Source: Paenibacillus_E oryzisoli_A (GTDB lineage Bacteria > Bacillota > Bacilli > Paenibacillales > NBRC-103111). Taken from it: a stretch of DNA of 64,000 bases. The position numbers and the translations under genes are program-made. Each line of letters opens with the position of its first letter. Position 1 is the stretch's first letter. This document shows positions 25,269 through 33,796 of this stretch, in pieces. The notes below the pieces were generated by a model. That model had not been told where the DNA came from, ran no database searches, and saw only the letters and a program-made list of their open reading frames with translations. The stretch is taken from assembly GCF_050467285.1 (NCBI RefSeq), contig NZ_JBCMUN010000018.1, forward strand, positions 1 to 64,000, given 5' to 3'.

Positions 25269-25944
25269 AGCCGTATTCCCCCCGGTGTTGATCGCGAGCA
25301 ATAAGGCCGTTCTCAATGGCAATCACGCGTTTGCGCATCGTGTTCACGATTTCTTTGTTATGTGTCGCCATGACGATAGTTGTGCCGCGGAAGTTAATTT
25401 CTTCCATCAACTTCATGATTCCCCATGACGTCTCGGGGTCCAGGTTTCCCGTCGGTTCGTCGGCGATAATGACAGATGGGTTGTTAATTATTGCCCGGGC
25501 AATGGCCACGCGCTGCTGTTCGCCACCGGAAAGCTGCGACGGAAGCGAATTGGCCTTGTCTTTCAAGTTGACGAGCTCGAGCACTTCCATCGTGCGCTTC
25601 TTAATCTGCTTCTTTGGCGCTTCAATGACCTCCATGGCAAACGCCACGTTGTCAAAAATCGACAGCTTCGGCAGCAGGCGATAATCCTGGAAAATGACGC
25701 CGATATTCCGGCGCACGTAAGGAATTTTGCGCTGTTTCAGCTTTTCGAGATTGAAGCCGTTAACGAAAATGTGGCCTTTGGTCGGACGTTCTTCTCTATA
25801 CATTAATTTCATAAATGTCGATTTTCCGGCGCCGGATGGTCCGACGACGTATACAAATTCATTGCGGTCTACTTTAACGCTAATGCCTCTCAATGCATGC
25901 GTGCCGTTGGAGTACGTCTTCCATACGTCCTGCATTTCGATCAC
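25258..25944 (-). CDS. ftsE: cell division ATP-binding protein FtsE
   Basis: The 228-residue ABC ATPase has Walker A GPSGAGKST (about residues 35-43), signature LSGGEQQR and Walker B VIIADEPTGNLD. It starts MIEMQDV like other FtsE proteins, with a GTG start at 25944. It works with FtsX at the membrane to regulate peptidoglycan hydrolysis. It is the first gene of the cluster. The upstream leader holds a perfect 8-bp hairpin (25969-25987). Confidence 0.95.
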   Translation of the reverse strand: MIEMQDVWKTYSNGTHALRGISVKVDRNEFVYVVGPSGAGKSTFMKLMYREERPTKGHIFVNGFNLEKLKQRKIPYVRRNIGVIFQDYRLLPKLSIFDNVAFAMEVIEAPKKQIKKRTMEVLELVNLKDKANSLPSQLSGGEQQRVAIARAIINNPSVIIADEPTGNLDPETSWGIMKLMEEINFRGTTIVMATHNKEIVNTMRKRVIAIENGLIARDQHRGEYGYED

Positions 25945-25968
25945 AGAATCACATCCTAATATAGGGAT

Positions 25969-25987
25969 CTTTTAGCGGAGCTAAAAG
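25969..25987. other. hairpin in the ftsE leader
   Basis: CTTTTAGC, GGA, GCTAAAAG is a perfect 8-bp stem with a 3-nt loop, about 25 bp upstream of the ftsE start. It has no T tract. Possible role in mRNA stability. I see nothing else certain in 25988-26239. Confidence 0.4.
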
Positions 25988-26239
25988 TCTCTTAACTACC
26001 ACCAAAACCCTCGGGCATCCGCCCAAGGTCACACTGCTGCACACGCAGCCTATATCAATTCGACACAAAAGCTGAAATTCCTGCTTATTCAGCATCTTTC
26101 TTCTTGGTGAATTCCGTCAAATCACCTGGCATTGTCGCTATTCGTCCCGAACGACGATTCTGTACTAAATGCTCTCCCCAATCGATACATATATAGAGTA
26201 CAGGCCTTCACCGAATCGTATGTTAAGGAGGGGCAGTCC

Positions 26240-27697
26240 ATGATACGGAAATTCAGCACGCTCACCTATTCGCTTGTCCTTGCGGCGGGTTTGTTCGCTC
26301 TCAGCGGATCGGCGCTTTATGTATACAGCACGCAATCCACACTTCCCTCCCATGTCACCGTCGGCGGATGGCAGGTAGGCGGCATGACCTATACGGCTTT
26401 CAAAAGCGAGCTCAACCAGCTCATCAGCAAGCTGTCCGCGGCTCCTGTCCTGCTGCTTTCGTCTCAGCCAGGGATTCCGAACAAGCAGCTTTCGCTCGGC
26501 GAGCTCGGCGTGCACTACTCGGCGGAGAGCATTGCGCAAGCGCTCAGCCCGCTTGTCGATGGCTCGCCGCTGACGCGGCTGAAAGCCCGCTTCGCGCTGC
26601 GGAGCACGCAGTTCCCGCTGGAAGCCGTGGTGAGCGAGGAGCAATTGAACGCAAAAGTGCAAGCTGCCTGGAAGGAACTCTACGCTCAGCGGCCGGTCAG
26701 CGCAAAGCGCATCCTGAAGGCGCAGGACCAAATCGACTATGCGCCCGAGATCAGTGTGCTGCGCGTCAATACGAAGGAGCTCGCCGAGGAACTGCAAGCG
26801 ATCGCTTCCCGCTTGAACGGCTCGCCTCCCGCTGCGCCAATCCAGCTCTCGCTGCCGCTCTACGAGCTGCGTCCTCCCGTAACGGTAGACTCTCTCAAGC
26901 AGCAAGGCATCGATGGCAAAATTGCTGAATTCACCACGTCCTTCCCCCCATCCGGAGAGGGGCGTATCCATAACATTCGAGCGACCGCCGCGACCATTCA
27001 GGATGATCTGCTGGCACCGGGCGAAACGTTCGATTACAGCAAAATTATCGCCGAAACCGAAGCCAAATTCGGCTACAAAGAAGCGCCGGTCATCCTGAAC
27101 GGCACGCTCGTGCCCGGTGTTGGCGGCGGCATCTGCCAAGTATCGACAACACTCTACAATGCCGTACTGCGCAGTGGCCTGCAAATTGTCGAACGGCGCA
27201 ACCATTCCCTGCCCGTCAGCTACGTTCCGCTCGGACAAGATGCCACTTTTGCCAGCGGATATATCAACTTCAAATTCCGGAACAACACCGGAAGCTATTT
27301 GTGGATTCGGACAGAAACGACCGATAGGGCCGTAACCGTTAAGCTGTTCGGGCACCTGACACCCGGGATTACGTATGACATCGACTCCAAAATCGTCGAG
27401 ACGATTCAGCCGCCAGTCAATTACGTGAACAACCCGAGCCTTCATCCTGGCGCTGAGCGGCCTATTAGTCCCGGCAAGGCAGGCTATAAAGTGGAGACGT
27501 ATCGGATTAAACGGGAAAATGGCACGGCCGTAAGTCGGGAGCTTATCTCAAAAGATACCTACTCCCCTGTGCCGGCTGTTGTAGCAGCCAATCGCGGAGA
27601 TGCCAAACCGGATCCTCGCACACCGGCTGCGCCCAAGCAGCCGATCATCGAAGACGGGGTCATGAGTTACGTGACACCGGAGGATTTGGGCCTATGA
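26240..27697 (+). CDS. VanW family protein with putative peptidoglycan-binding N-terminal domain
   Basis: The 485-residue protein has an N-terminal membrane anchor (about residues 8-30), a domain resembling the PG_binding_4 region found with VanW (about 40-240), and a VanW domain with FDYSKIIAETEAKFGYKEAP and PGVGGGICQVSTTLYNAVL (about 255-375). VanW was named from a vancomycin resistance cluster, but its activity is unknown. The Bacillus relative is YoaR. Start at 26240 is set by AAGGAGG eight bases upstream. It is transcribed divergently from ftsE. A terminator at 27722 ends it. Confidence 0.85.
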   Translation: MIRKFSTLTYSLVLAAGLFALSGSALYVYSTQSTLPSHVTVGGWQVGGMTYTAFKSELNQLISKLSAAPVLLLSSQPGIPNKQLSLGELGVHYSAESIAQALSPLVDGSPLTRLKARFALRSTQFPLEAVVSEEQLNAKVQAAWKELYAQRPVSAKRILKAQDQIDYAPEISVLRVNTKELAEELQAIASRLNGSPPAAPIQLSLPLYELRPPVTVDSLKQQGIDGKIAEFTTSFPPSGEGRIHNIRATAATIQDDLLAPGETFDYSKIIAETEAKFGYKEAPVILNGTLVPGVGGGICQVSTTLYNAVLRSGLQIVERRNHSLPVSYVPLGQDATFASGYINFKFRNNTGSYLWIRTETTDRAVTVKLFGHLTPGITYDIDSKIVETIQPPVNYVNNPSLHPGAERPISPGKAGYKVETYRIKRENGTAVSRELISKDTYSPVPAVVAANRGDAKPDPRTPAAPKQPIIEDGVMSYVTPEDLGL

Positions 27698-27721
27698 CGG
27701 AAGCAAGGACAATTCCATACG

Positions 27722-27776
27722 AAAAAAGTGAGAGTCATATGACCGTAGTTACTACGTCATGATGACTTTTTTATTT
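27722..27776. terminator. rho-independent terminator after the VanW gene
   Basis: AAAAAAGT (27722-27729) pairs with ACTTTTTT (27765-27772), with inner TCAT and GTAG/CTAC pairings. A T-rich tail follows on the plus strand. Confidence 0.75.
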
Positions 27777-27818
27777 TAAGCTAAGAATATGAAGGAACCG
27801 TGAAGGAGGCCAAATCTA

Positions 27819-28652
27819 GTGAGCAAAGCCGATTATTTCAAAGAATTAAACTACAGATTGCGCGGATTGCCAGACAAGGAGCGACAAAATATATTAGCGG
27901 TTTATGAGGAATTGTTTCAAAAAGCGTTGGAAAATGGCAAACAGGAATCCGATGTCGCCCAGTCGCTAGGTTACCCGCGTGTGCCGAACTGGGATGGCGC
28001 AAAACAGAATCCGAAGCCCCAGCAGCCAGAAACGCTTCGGACGGTAGCCCCAGAGGCTGTGCCGAACCCGGGATTCGCGTCAAGCGAGGCGGATGAACGG
28101 CAGACGCCTGTGTATGAGGAAACATTCACGGCACCTGAGTCTGAACCCGCGCTCCCGCCAATGACCGAGGAACCGCCGTACGTCAACCGGGATCTGCCGC
28201 CGCAGGCTGCGCGCTCGTGGGAGCCGCCTCCCTACACACCGCCGTACGCGCCCGATCACGAATCGGCGAACCGGCCGCCTTTTCCGCCGTACACGCCGCC
28301 GAACTATGCTTACCCAGCTAAGCAGGATTCGAGTATCAAGGCGATTATCATTTCGATTATGCTCGGTTTTTTCAACCTGATCTTCGTCGTTGGCCCTTGG
28401 TTCGGCCTCTGCGCAACGCTGATCGCCCTGTTTGTATCTGGCTTCGCGCTGATTATCGCGCCGATTATCGGAGCCTTAACCAGCATGGGCAGTGCATCCG
28501 GCAACGATCTGACTTTTATCCTGTTCGCGATGCTCGCCTGCTTCGGTCTCGGCGTCATCCTGACATCGATCAGCTCGTGGCTGATCAAGCTCTTTTTCAA
28601 ACTCAGCTGGAAGTACATTCAATTTAACGCGAAACTGATAAAGGGGGCCTAA
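27819..28652 (+). CDS. HAAS-domain (DUF1700) membrane protein
   Basis: The 277-residue protein has an N-terminal HAAS domain (about residues 1-60, KADYFKELNYRLRGLPDKERQNIL), a proline-rich linker (about 65-165) and three or four C-terminal membrane helices (about 170-260). HAAS proteins are usually encoded between a PadR regulator and a DUF4097 protein and are thought to act in envelope stress signalling. Here the DUF4097 gene follows at 3 bp, but no PadR gene precedes. GTG start with AAGGAGG upstream. Confidence 0.8.
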   Translation: MSKADYFKELNYRLRGLPDKERQNILAVYEELFQKALENGKQESDVAQSLGYPRVPNWDGAKQNPKPQQPETLRTVAPEAVPNPGFASSEADERQTPVYEETFTAPESEPALPPMTEEPPYVNRDLPPQAARSWEPPPYTPPYAPDHESANRPPFPPYTPPNYAYPAKQDSSIKAIIISIMLGFFNLIFVVGPWFGLCATLIALFVSGFALIIAPIIGALTSMGSASGNDLTFILFAMLACFGLGVILTSISSWLIKLFFKLSWKYIQFNAKLIKGA

Positions 28653-28655
28653 GCG

Positions 28656-29543
28656 ATGCAACGTGGAGTCAAATTTTCCTTATTCCTCGGTTTTGTCCTG
28701 CTAGCGGTCGGTCTCGTCGGGGCAGCGGTCACTTTCAAATCACTGGATCTAACCGCCGGGTTCAGCACCATCAACGTAGAGAAAAAAGTCGCAGCAGCCG
28801 GCATTGATACCATCATCCTCAATACCGATACGTCAAGTGTTACATTCCTGCCCAGCAATACCGACGAGATCAGCGTAAGCCTGACCGGCTCGCTCCGTGA
28901 AGCAAATGCCGCCGACTGCACCTTGGAGGCTACGGTTGACAATGCAACAACTTGGCGTATTGATGCCTGTTCCCGCAGAGGACATATTCATTTTGGCTTT
29001 GATATCGACGAGTTTAAAAGTCTGTTCAGCGGCCAGAAATTCGGCTTGAAGACGGAAGTGCGCGTGCCCGACAAACTGTTCAAGGCCATCACCGTCAAAA
29101 CGGATACAGGCATCATCGACCTTGGCTCACTGAAATCCGATAAGTTGACCGCAACCGCGGATACCGGATCCATTCATGTCGACCACTTTGAGGGCAAACA
29201 GCTCAGTCTGCAAACCGACACCGGCTCCATTCTCGTTGATGACGCGCAAGGCGATGTCAAGCTGCGCACCGATACCGGCCAAATTAACGCAGCCCTTGCA
29301 GCAATCGGCAACGAGGTCAGTCTGAGCGCCGATACCGGCTCCATTCGCCTGCAAGTGCCATCCAAAATCGATAACGTCAGCTTCGATCTCCGCTCGGATG
29401 TGGGCAGCGCCCGTTTGAATGTCCCTGCCGTCGATGTACAAGAAAGCAGCCGCACATCAGTCAAAGGCATCATCGGCGACGGCAGCAAAAAGGTGAAAGC
29501 CACAACCGACACTGGCTTTATCGAGGTGCGGACGCGGGAATAG
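28656..29543 (+). CDS. DUF4097 family repeat protein, membrane-anchored
   Basis: The 295-residue protein has an N-terminal membrane segment (about residues 7-30) and a C-terminal domain of short beta repeats, with the motif TDTGSI or TDTGII recurring about every 20 residues (roughly 145-290). That is typical of DUF4097/DUF4098 right-handed beta-solenoid proteins. Its gene is coupled to the HAAS gene. The pair is probably an envelope-stress or adhesin-like module, but function is unproven. No terminator is obvious immediately after it. Confidence 0.8.
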   Translation: MQRGVKFSLFLGFVLLAVGLVGAAVTFKSLDLTAGFSTINVEKKVAAAGIDTIILNTDTSSVTFLPSNTDEISVSLTGSLREANAADCTLEATVDNATTWRIDACSRRGHIHFGFDIDEFKSLFSGQKFGLKTEVRVPDKLFKAITVKTDTGIIDLGSLKSDKLTATADTGSIHVDHFEGKQLSLQTDTGSILVDDAQGDVKLRTDTGQINAALAAIGNEVSLSADTGSIRLQVPSKIDNVSFDLRSDVGSARLNVPAVDVQESSRTSVKGIIGDGSKKVKATTDTGFIEVRTRE

Positions 29544-29620
29544 TGAGGATGGAAATCCTCTCCTAGGCCCACTGCCTCGCAGCCTGTGCGTGTACGACAA
29601 CGTATGTGCGCAGGAAAAAG

Positions 29621-29806
29621 TTTAACGGTTGCCTTGGGGCCTATTTCGCTGAAAATGCACCATTTCAGATGCTAACGGTTGCCGCAGCGCTTATTGGCAG
29701 CATTGCCGGCGAAATCTTGTCAATTTTGGCTCAATAGCCACTGTCATAACCGTTACAACCTGCACAACCGCAATTTCGATAGAATAGGCGCTGTGGTAAC
29801 CGTTAC
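29621..29806. repeat. four units of a TAACGGTT-N-CC...CCTATT repeat, two direct and two inverted
   Basis: Units at 29621-29645 and 29671-29695 (plus orientation) and 29732-29756 and 29782-29806 (inverse) share the approximate consensus GTAACGGTTRCCRCAGCGCC followed by TATT. Unit starts are 50-61 bp apart. They occupy the non-coding gap between the DUF4097 and argH genes and could form a large cruciform or stem-loop. No gene is credible in 29544-29826. Confidence 0.7.
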
Positions 29807-29825
29807 GAACGTCCTCATGAAAGTA

Positions 29826-29865
29826 CAAAAAAGCTTCCTCCCACAATCGTGGTTGGAAGCTTTTT
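29826..29865 (-). terminator. terminator of the arginine operon
   Basis: AAAAAAGCTTCC (29827-29838) pairs with GGAAGCTTTTT (29855-29865), with an inner CCAC/GTGG. A T tract follows on the minus strand. It lies 50 bp after the argH stop and may also stop plus-strand transcription. Confidence 0.85.
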
Positions 29866-29914
29866 GCGCTATGGCTGGTACACCGGAACGGAATTGACCA
29901 GGCGCTTTGCCGGG

Positions 29915-31327
29915 TTACGCTTTTTCCAAATAAGCGTTCAGCCAAGCCTGCGACTCGGCAAGCACGCTCTCGGCACGGCCGATCGCTTCGCTGACTTGGT
30001 TCGTCGCCGTACCGCCGTACACGTTGCGCGCATTGACGACTTGCTCCGGCTGGAGCACCGCGTAAATATCGGACTCGAACAGGTTCGAGAACGTTTTGAA
30101 CTCTTCGATGCTCATATCGAGGAGGTATTTGTTGTTCTGGATGCAATAGAGCACCGTTTTGCCGATGACTTCGTGCGCTTGGCGGAACGGCAAGCCCTTG
30201 TTCACCAGGTAATCCGCGATGTCCGTCGCGTTGGAGAAGTCCTGGTTCACGGCTTGACGCATGCGGCCGGTGTTCACTTTCATCGTGGACACCATCGGCG
30301 CAAACAATTGCAGCGCGCCTTGCAGCGTGCGAACCGTGTCGAACATGCCTTCTTTATCTTCCTGCATGTCCTTGTTGTACGCCAGCGGCAGGGATTTCAG
30401 GACGGTCAGCAGACCGAACAGGTTGCCGTAGACGCGGCCTGTTTTGCCACGGACGAGCTCGGCGACGTCCGGGTTCTTCTTCTGCGGCATGATGGAGCTG
30501 CCGGTACAGAACGCGTCGTCGAGTTCAATGAATTGGAACTCGGTCGACGACCACAGCACCATTTCCTCGCAGAAGCGAGAAAGGTGCATCATGATCATGG
30601 ACGCGTTGGAGAGGAACTCCAGAATGAAGTCGCGGTCGCTGACCGCGTCAAGGGAGTTCTCGTATACGCGTCCGAACCCGAGCTGCGCCGCCACGAAATG
30701 GCGGTCGATCGGGAACGTCGTGCCGGCGAGCGCGCCAGCGCCGAGCGGCAGCATGTCGATGCGCTTGTAGCTGTCCTGCAAGCGCTCCAGATCGCGGCCG
30801 AACATGCTCACGTACGCCATCAAGTGGTGCGCGAACAGAATCGGCTGCGCCCGCTGCAGATGCGTGTACCCCGGGATAATCGTGTCGAGATTTTCCTTCG
30901 CCTTCACGATCAGTGCCTCTTGCAGCTTCACAAGCAAGCCGACGAACTCAACCACGCGCTTGCGCAGATATAAATGCATGTCCGTTGCCACTTGGTCGTT
31001 CCGGCTGCGGCCTGTGTGCAGCTTTCCGCCGACAGGGCCGATCAGGTCGATCAGCGTTTTTTCGATATTCATATGAATATCTTCGTTTTGAATCGTGTAC
31101 TCCAGTTCGCCGCGGCGAATCATGCCCTGCACCTGCAGCAAACCGTCTTTGATCTTCTCGACGTCGTCCGCCGGAAGAATGCCGCATTTGCCCAGCATCG
31201 TCACATGCGCCAGGCTGCCTTCAATATCTTCCTCGGCCAGCTCTTTGTCGAATGTAATCGACGCCGTATATTCTTCGACCAGTTGGTCGGTTTTCTTCGT
31301 AAAACGTCCACCCCAAAGCTTAGACAC
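29915..31327 (-). CDS. argH: argininosuccinate lyase
   Basis: ArgH splits argininosuccinate into arginine and fumarate, the last step of arginine synthesis. The 470-residue protein shows the fumarase/lyase superfamily signature GSSIMPQKKNPD (about residues 278-289) and starts KLWGGRFTK as expected. GTG start at 31327 with GAGGAG upstream. It is the last gene of the operon. A perfect hairpin lies between argG and argH. Confidence 0.98.
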   Translation of the reverse strand: MSKLWGGRFTKKTDQLVEEYTASITFDKELAEEDIEGSLAHVTMLGKCGILPADDVEKIKDGLLQVQGMIRRGELEYTIQNEDIHMNIEKTLIDLIGPVGGKLHTGRSRNDQVATDMHLYLRKRVVEFVGLLVKLQEALIVKAKENLDTIIPGYTHLQRAQPILFAHHLMAYVSMFGRDLERLQDSYKRIDMLPLGAGALAGTTFPIDRHFVAAQLGFGRVYENSLDAVSDRDFILEFLSNASMIMMHLSRFCEEMVLWSSTEFQFIELDDAFCTGSSIMPQKKNPDVAELVRGKTGRVYGNLFGLLTVLKSLPLAYNKDMQEDKEGMFDTVRTLQGALQLFAPMVSTMKVNTGRMRQAVNQDFSNATDIADYLVNKGLPFRQAHEVIGKTVLYCIQNNKYLLDMSIEEFKTFSNLFESDIYAVLQPEQVVNARNVYGGTATNQVSEAIGRAESVLAESQAWLNAYLEKA

Positions 31328-31403
31328 CTTGCATAGCTCCTCTCAGATCGTGAATCTTTAACGCCCTTCGCGGCACATGCGCCCTACCGCCAGATAACCC
31401 AAA

Positions 31404-31425
31404 GGCTTTCCCCCAAGGGAAAGCC
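31404..31425. other. hairpin between argG and argH
   Basis: GGCTTTCCC, CCAA, GGGAAAGCC is a perfect 9-bp stem with a 4-nt loop. On the minus strand only three T residues follow, so it is more likely an mRNA stability or partial attenuation element than a full terminator. Confidence 0.55.
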
Positions 31426-31434
31426 CGTCATACC

Positions 31435-32673
31435 TTATTTGTTCGCGTTTTGCTCCACGCCAGAACCGACTTTGAGGCGCAGCGCGTTCAAGCGGATAAA
31501 GCCAGTGGCATCCCCTTGATCGTACGCTTTCGTTGGATCAGCTTCCATTGTCGCGATATCCGGGTTGTACAGGGAAACCGGGCTCTTCACGCCGGCGCCG
31601 ATAACGTTGCCTTTGTACAGCTTCAAGCGAACCGTACCGGAGACGTTCTTTTGGCTCTCGGTCACCAACGCTTGGATCGCCAGACGCTCAGGCGCGAACC
31701 AGAAGCCGTTGTACACGAGGGACGCGTACTTGGAGATCAAGGAGTCACGCAGATGCATGACATCGCGGTCCATCGTGAGGGACTCCATTTTGCGATGAGC
31801 TGTGAAAAGAATTGTACCGCCTGGCGTTTCGTACACACCGCGGCTCTTCATGCCGACGAAACGGTTCTCCACCATGTCGACACGGCCGATGCCGTGCTTG
31901 CCACCCACTTCGTTCAGCGTTTCCATCACTTGAAGCGGCGTCAAGCGCGTACCGTTGATCGCAACGCAGTCGCCTTTTTCAAACTCCAGCTCGATGTATT
32001 CCGCTTGGTCTGGCGCATCCTCAGGGTCAACGCTCAGCACGAACATATCTTTGTTGGACGTTGCGGACGGGTCGAACCAAGGATCCTCCAGCATGCCGCT
32101 CTCGAAGGAGATGTGCAGCAGGTTGCGGTCCGTGGAATAAGGCTTCGCCGCAGATGCCGTTACTGGAATGCCATGCTTTTCAGCATAAGCGATCATTTCT
32201 GCACGGCCCGGGAACTGCTCGCGGAACTCTTCCAGACGCCAAGGCGCGATCACGGAAATCTCAGGCGCAAGCGCCGCTGCCGTGAGCTCGAAGCGCACTT
32301 GGTCGTTGCCTTTGCCGGTAGCGCCGTGAGCAATCGCAGTAGCGCCTTCAGCGCGAGCGATTTCTACCATGCGTTTCGCGATCAAAGGACGCGCGATGGA
32401 CGTGCCAAGCAAGTATTGGCCTTCATAAAGCGCAGCCGCTTGGAACATCGGGTTGATGAAGTCCTTCGCAAACTCGTCGCGCAGATCGTCGATGTAGATT
32501 TTGGAGGCGCCGGTTGCGAGCGCTTTTTCTTCCAAACCATCCAGCTCATCTTTTTGCCCGATGTCCGCCGTGAAGGCGATAATTTCCGCGTCGTACGTTT
32601 CTTTCAACCATTTGAGGATAACCGAAGTATCCAACCCGCCGGAATAGGCGAGTACGATTTTTTCCTTAGCCAT
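31435..32673 (-). CDS. argG: argininosuccinate synthase
   Basis: ArgG condenses citrulline and aspartate with ATP. The 412-residue protein has the N-type ATP pyrophosphatase P-loop AYSGGLDTS (about residues 9-17) and the conserved GKGNDQVRFE segment. Length is normal. It lies in the argCJBDFGH operon, 45 bp after argF. Confidence 0.98.
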   Translation of the reverse strand: MAKEKIVLAYSGGLDTSVILKWLKETYDAEIIAFTADIGQKDELDGLEEKALATGASKIYIDDLRDEFAKDFINPMFQAAALYEGQYLLGTSIARPLIAKRMVEIARAEGATAIAHGATGKGNDQVRFELTAAALAPEISVIAPWRLEEFREQFPGRAEMIAYAEKHGIPVTASAAKPYSTDRNLLHISFESGMLEDPWFDPSATSNKDMFVLSVDPEDAPDQAEYIELEFEKGDCVAINGTRLTPLQVMETLNEVGGKHGIGRVDMVENRFVGMKSRGVYETPGGTILFTAHRKMESLTMDRDVMHLRDSLISKYASLVYNGFWFAPERLAIQALVTESQKNVSGTVRLKLYKGNVIGAGVKSPVSLYNPDIATMEADPTKAYDQGDATGFIRLNALRLKVGSGVEQNANK

Positions 32674-32718
32674 GTCGTTTCTTCTCTCCGTTTCGCTAAT
32701 TTACAAAGGATATAAGGA

Positions 32719-33678
32719 TTAGACCATCGTTGCGGCCATGATCGCTTTTTGCGCGTGCAGACGGTTCTCCGCCTGATCAAAAATGATGGAATGCGCGCCG
32801 TCGATAACGCCTTCGCTCACTTCTTCGCCGCGATGTGCCGGCAGGCAGTGCATGAACAGGTAATCGGATTTCGCATATTTCGCGAGTTCCTCATTGACCT
32901 GATAGTTCGCGAACGCGATTTCGCGCTCTTTTTGCTCGGCTTCAAAGCCCATGCTCGCCCATACGTCCGTATAGACGATATCAGCGTTCTCAATCGCTTC
33001 GCGCGCGCTGGTCGTCACGAGCAAGGAACCGCCGGACTGTGCCGCGGCCTCTTTCGACTGCTTGATGACACTCGCATCCGGCATATAGCCTTCCGGCGAA
33101 GCGACAGCGAAGTCCATGCCAAGCTTGGCAGCGCCCATCATCAGGGAGTGCACCATGTTGTTGCCATCGCCGATGTACGCGACTTTGATGCCTTTGAGGC
33201 GACCTTTTTTCTCCAAAACGGTCTGGTAGTCCGCCATCACTTGGCAAGGGTGCGCATGATCCGTCAACCCGTTAATAACCGGCACTGTCGCCCCTCTAGC
33301 GAGGTCGATTACCTTTCGGTGCTCGTATGTGCGGATCATAATGCCGTCCAGGTAACGGGACAACGTTTGCGCAGTATCCCATACCGTCTCGCCGCGTCCG
33401 AGCTGCAGGTCGTTTTTGCTCAGGAAGAGCGCTTGCCCGCCCAGCTGATACATCCCCACTTCAAAAGACACGCGCGTCCGTGTAGACGACTTCTCGAAAA
33501 TCATGCCCAGCGTCTTGCCCGCTAGAATCGGGTGCGGTTCGCCGGCTTTTTGCTTGCGCTTCAGCTCAATCGCGTACCCAATCAAATACTCTAATTCTTC
33601 CGGTGTATAGTCAACGAGAGCAAGAAAATCCTTGCCCTTGAGCTGAGCAGCCATTTCTTCCTTTACACTACTAGTCAT
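32719..33678 (-). CDS. argF: ornithine carbamoyltransferase
   Basis: This enzyme makes citrulline from ornithine and carbamoyl phosphate. The 319-residue protein has the carbamoyl phosphate site SSTRTR (about residues 64-69) and the ornithine site HCLPAHRG (about 276-283). The gap to argD contains a small hairpin (CCGTCC 33728-33733 with GGACGG 33740-33745). Biosynthetic context favours argF over a catabolic arcB. Confidence 0.97.
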   Translation of the reverse strand: MTSSVKEEMAAQLKGKDFLALVDYTPEELEYLIGYAIELKRKQKAGEPHPILAGKTLGMIFEKSSTRTRVSFEVGMYQLGGQALFLSKNDLQLGRGETVWDTAQTLSRYLDGIMIRTYEHRKVIDLARGATVPVINGLTDHAHPCQVMADYQTVLEKKGRLKGIKVAYIGDGNNMVHSLMMGAAKLGMDFAVASPEGYMPDASVIKQSKEAAAQSGGSLLVTTSAREAIENADIVYTDVWASMGFEAEQKEREIAFANYQVNEELAKYAKSDYLFMHCLPAHRGEEVSEGVIDGAHSIIFDQAENRLHAQKAIMAATMV

Positions 33679-33796
33679 CCGAACACAACCTCTCTCTATA
33701 AAATGCGGTTAAAGATAAACGGCTCCGCCGTCCCTTTAAGGACGGATGCGTTTACTGATGACATGGAGCTACTTCGAGGATAAACTTTCCGACATG

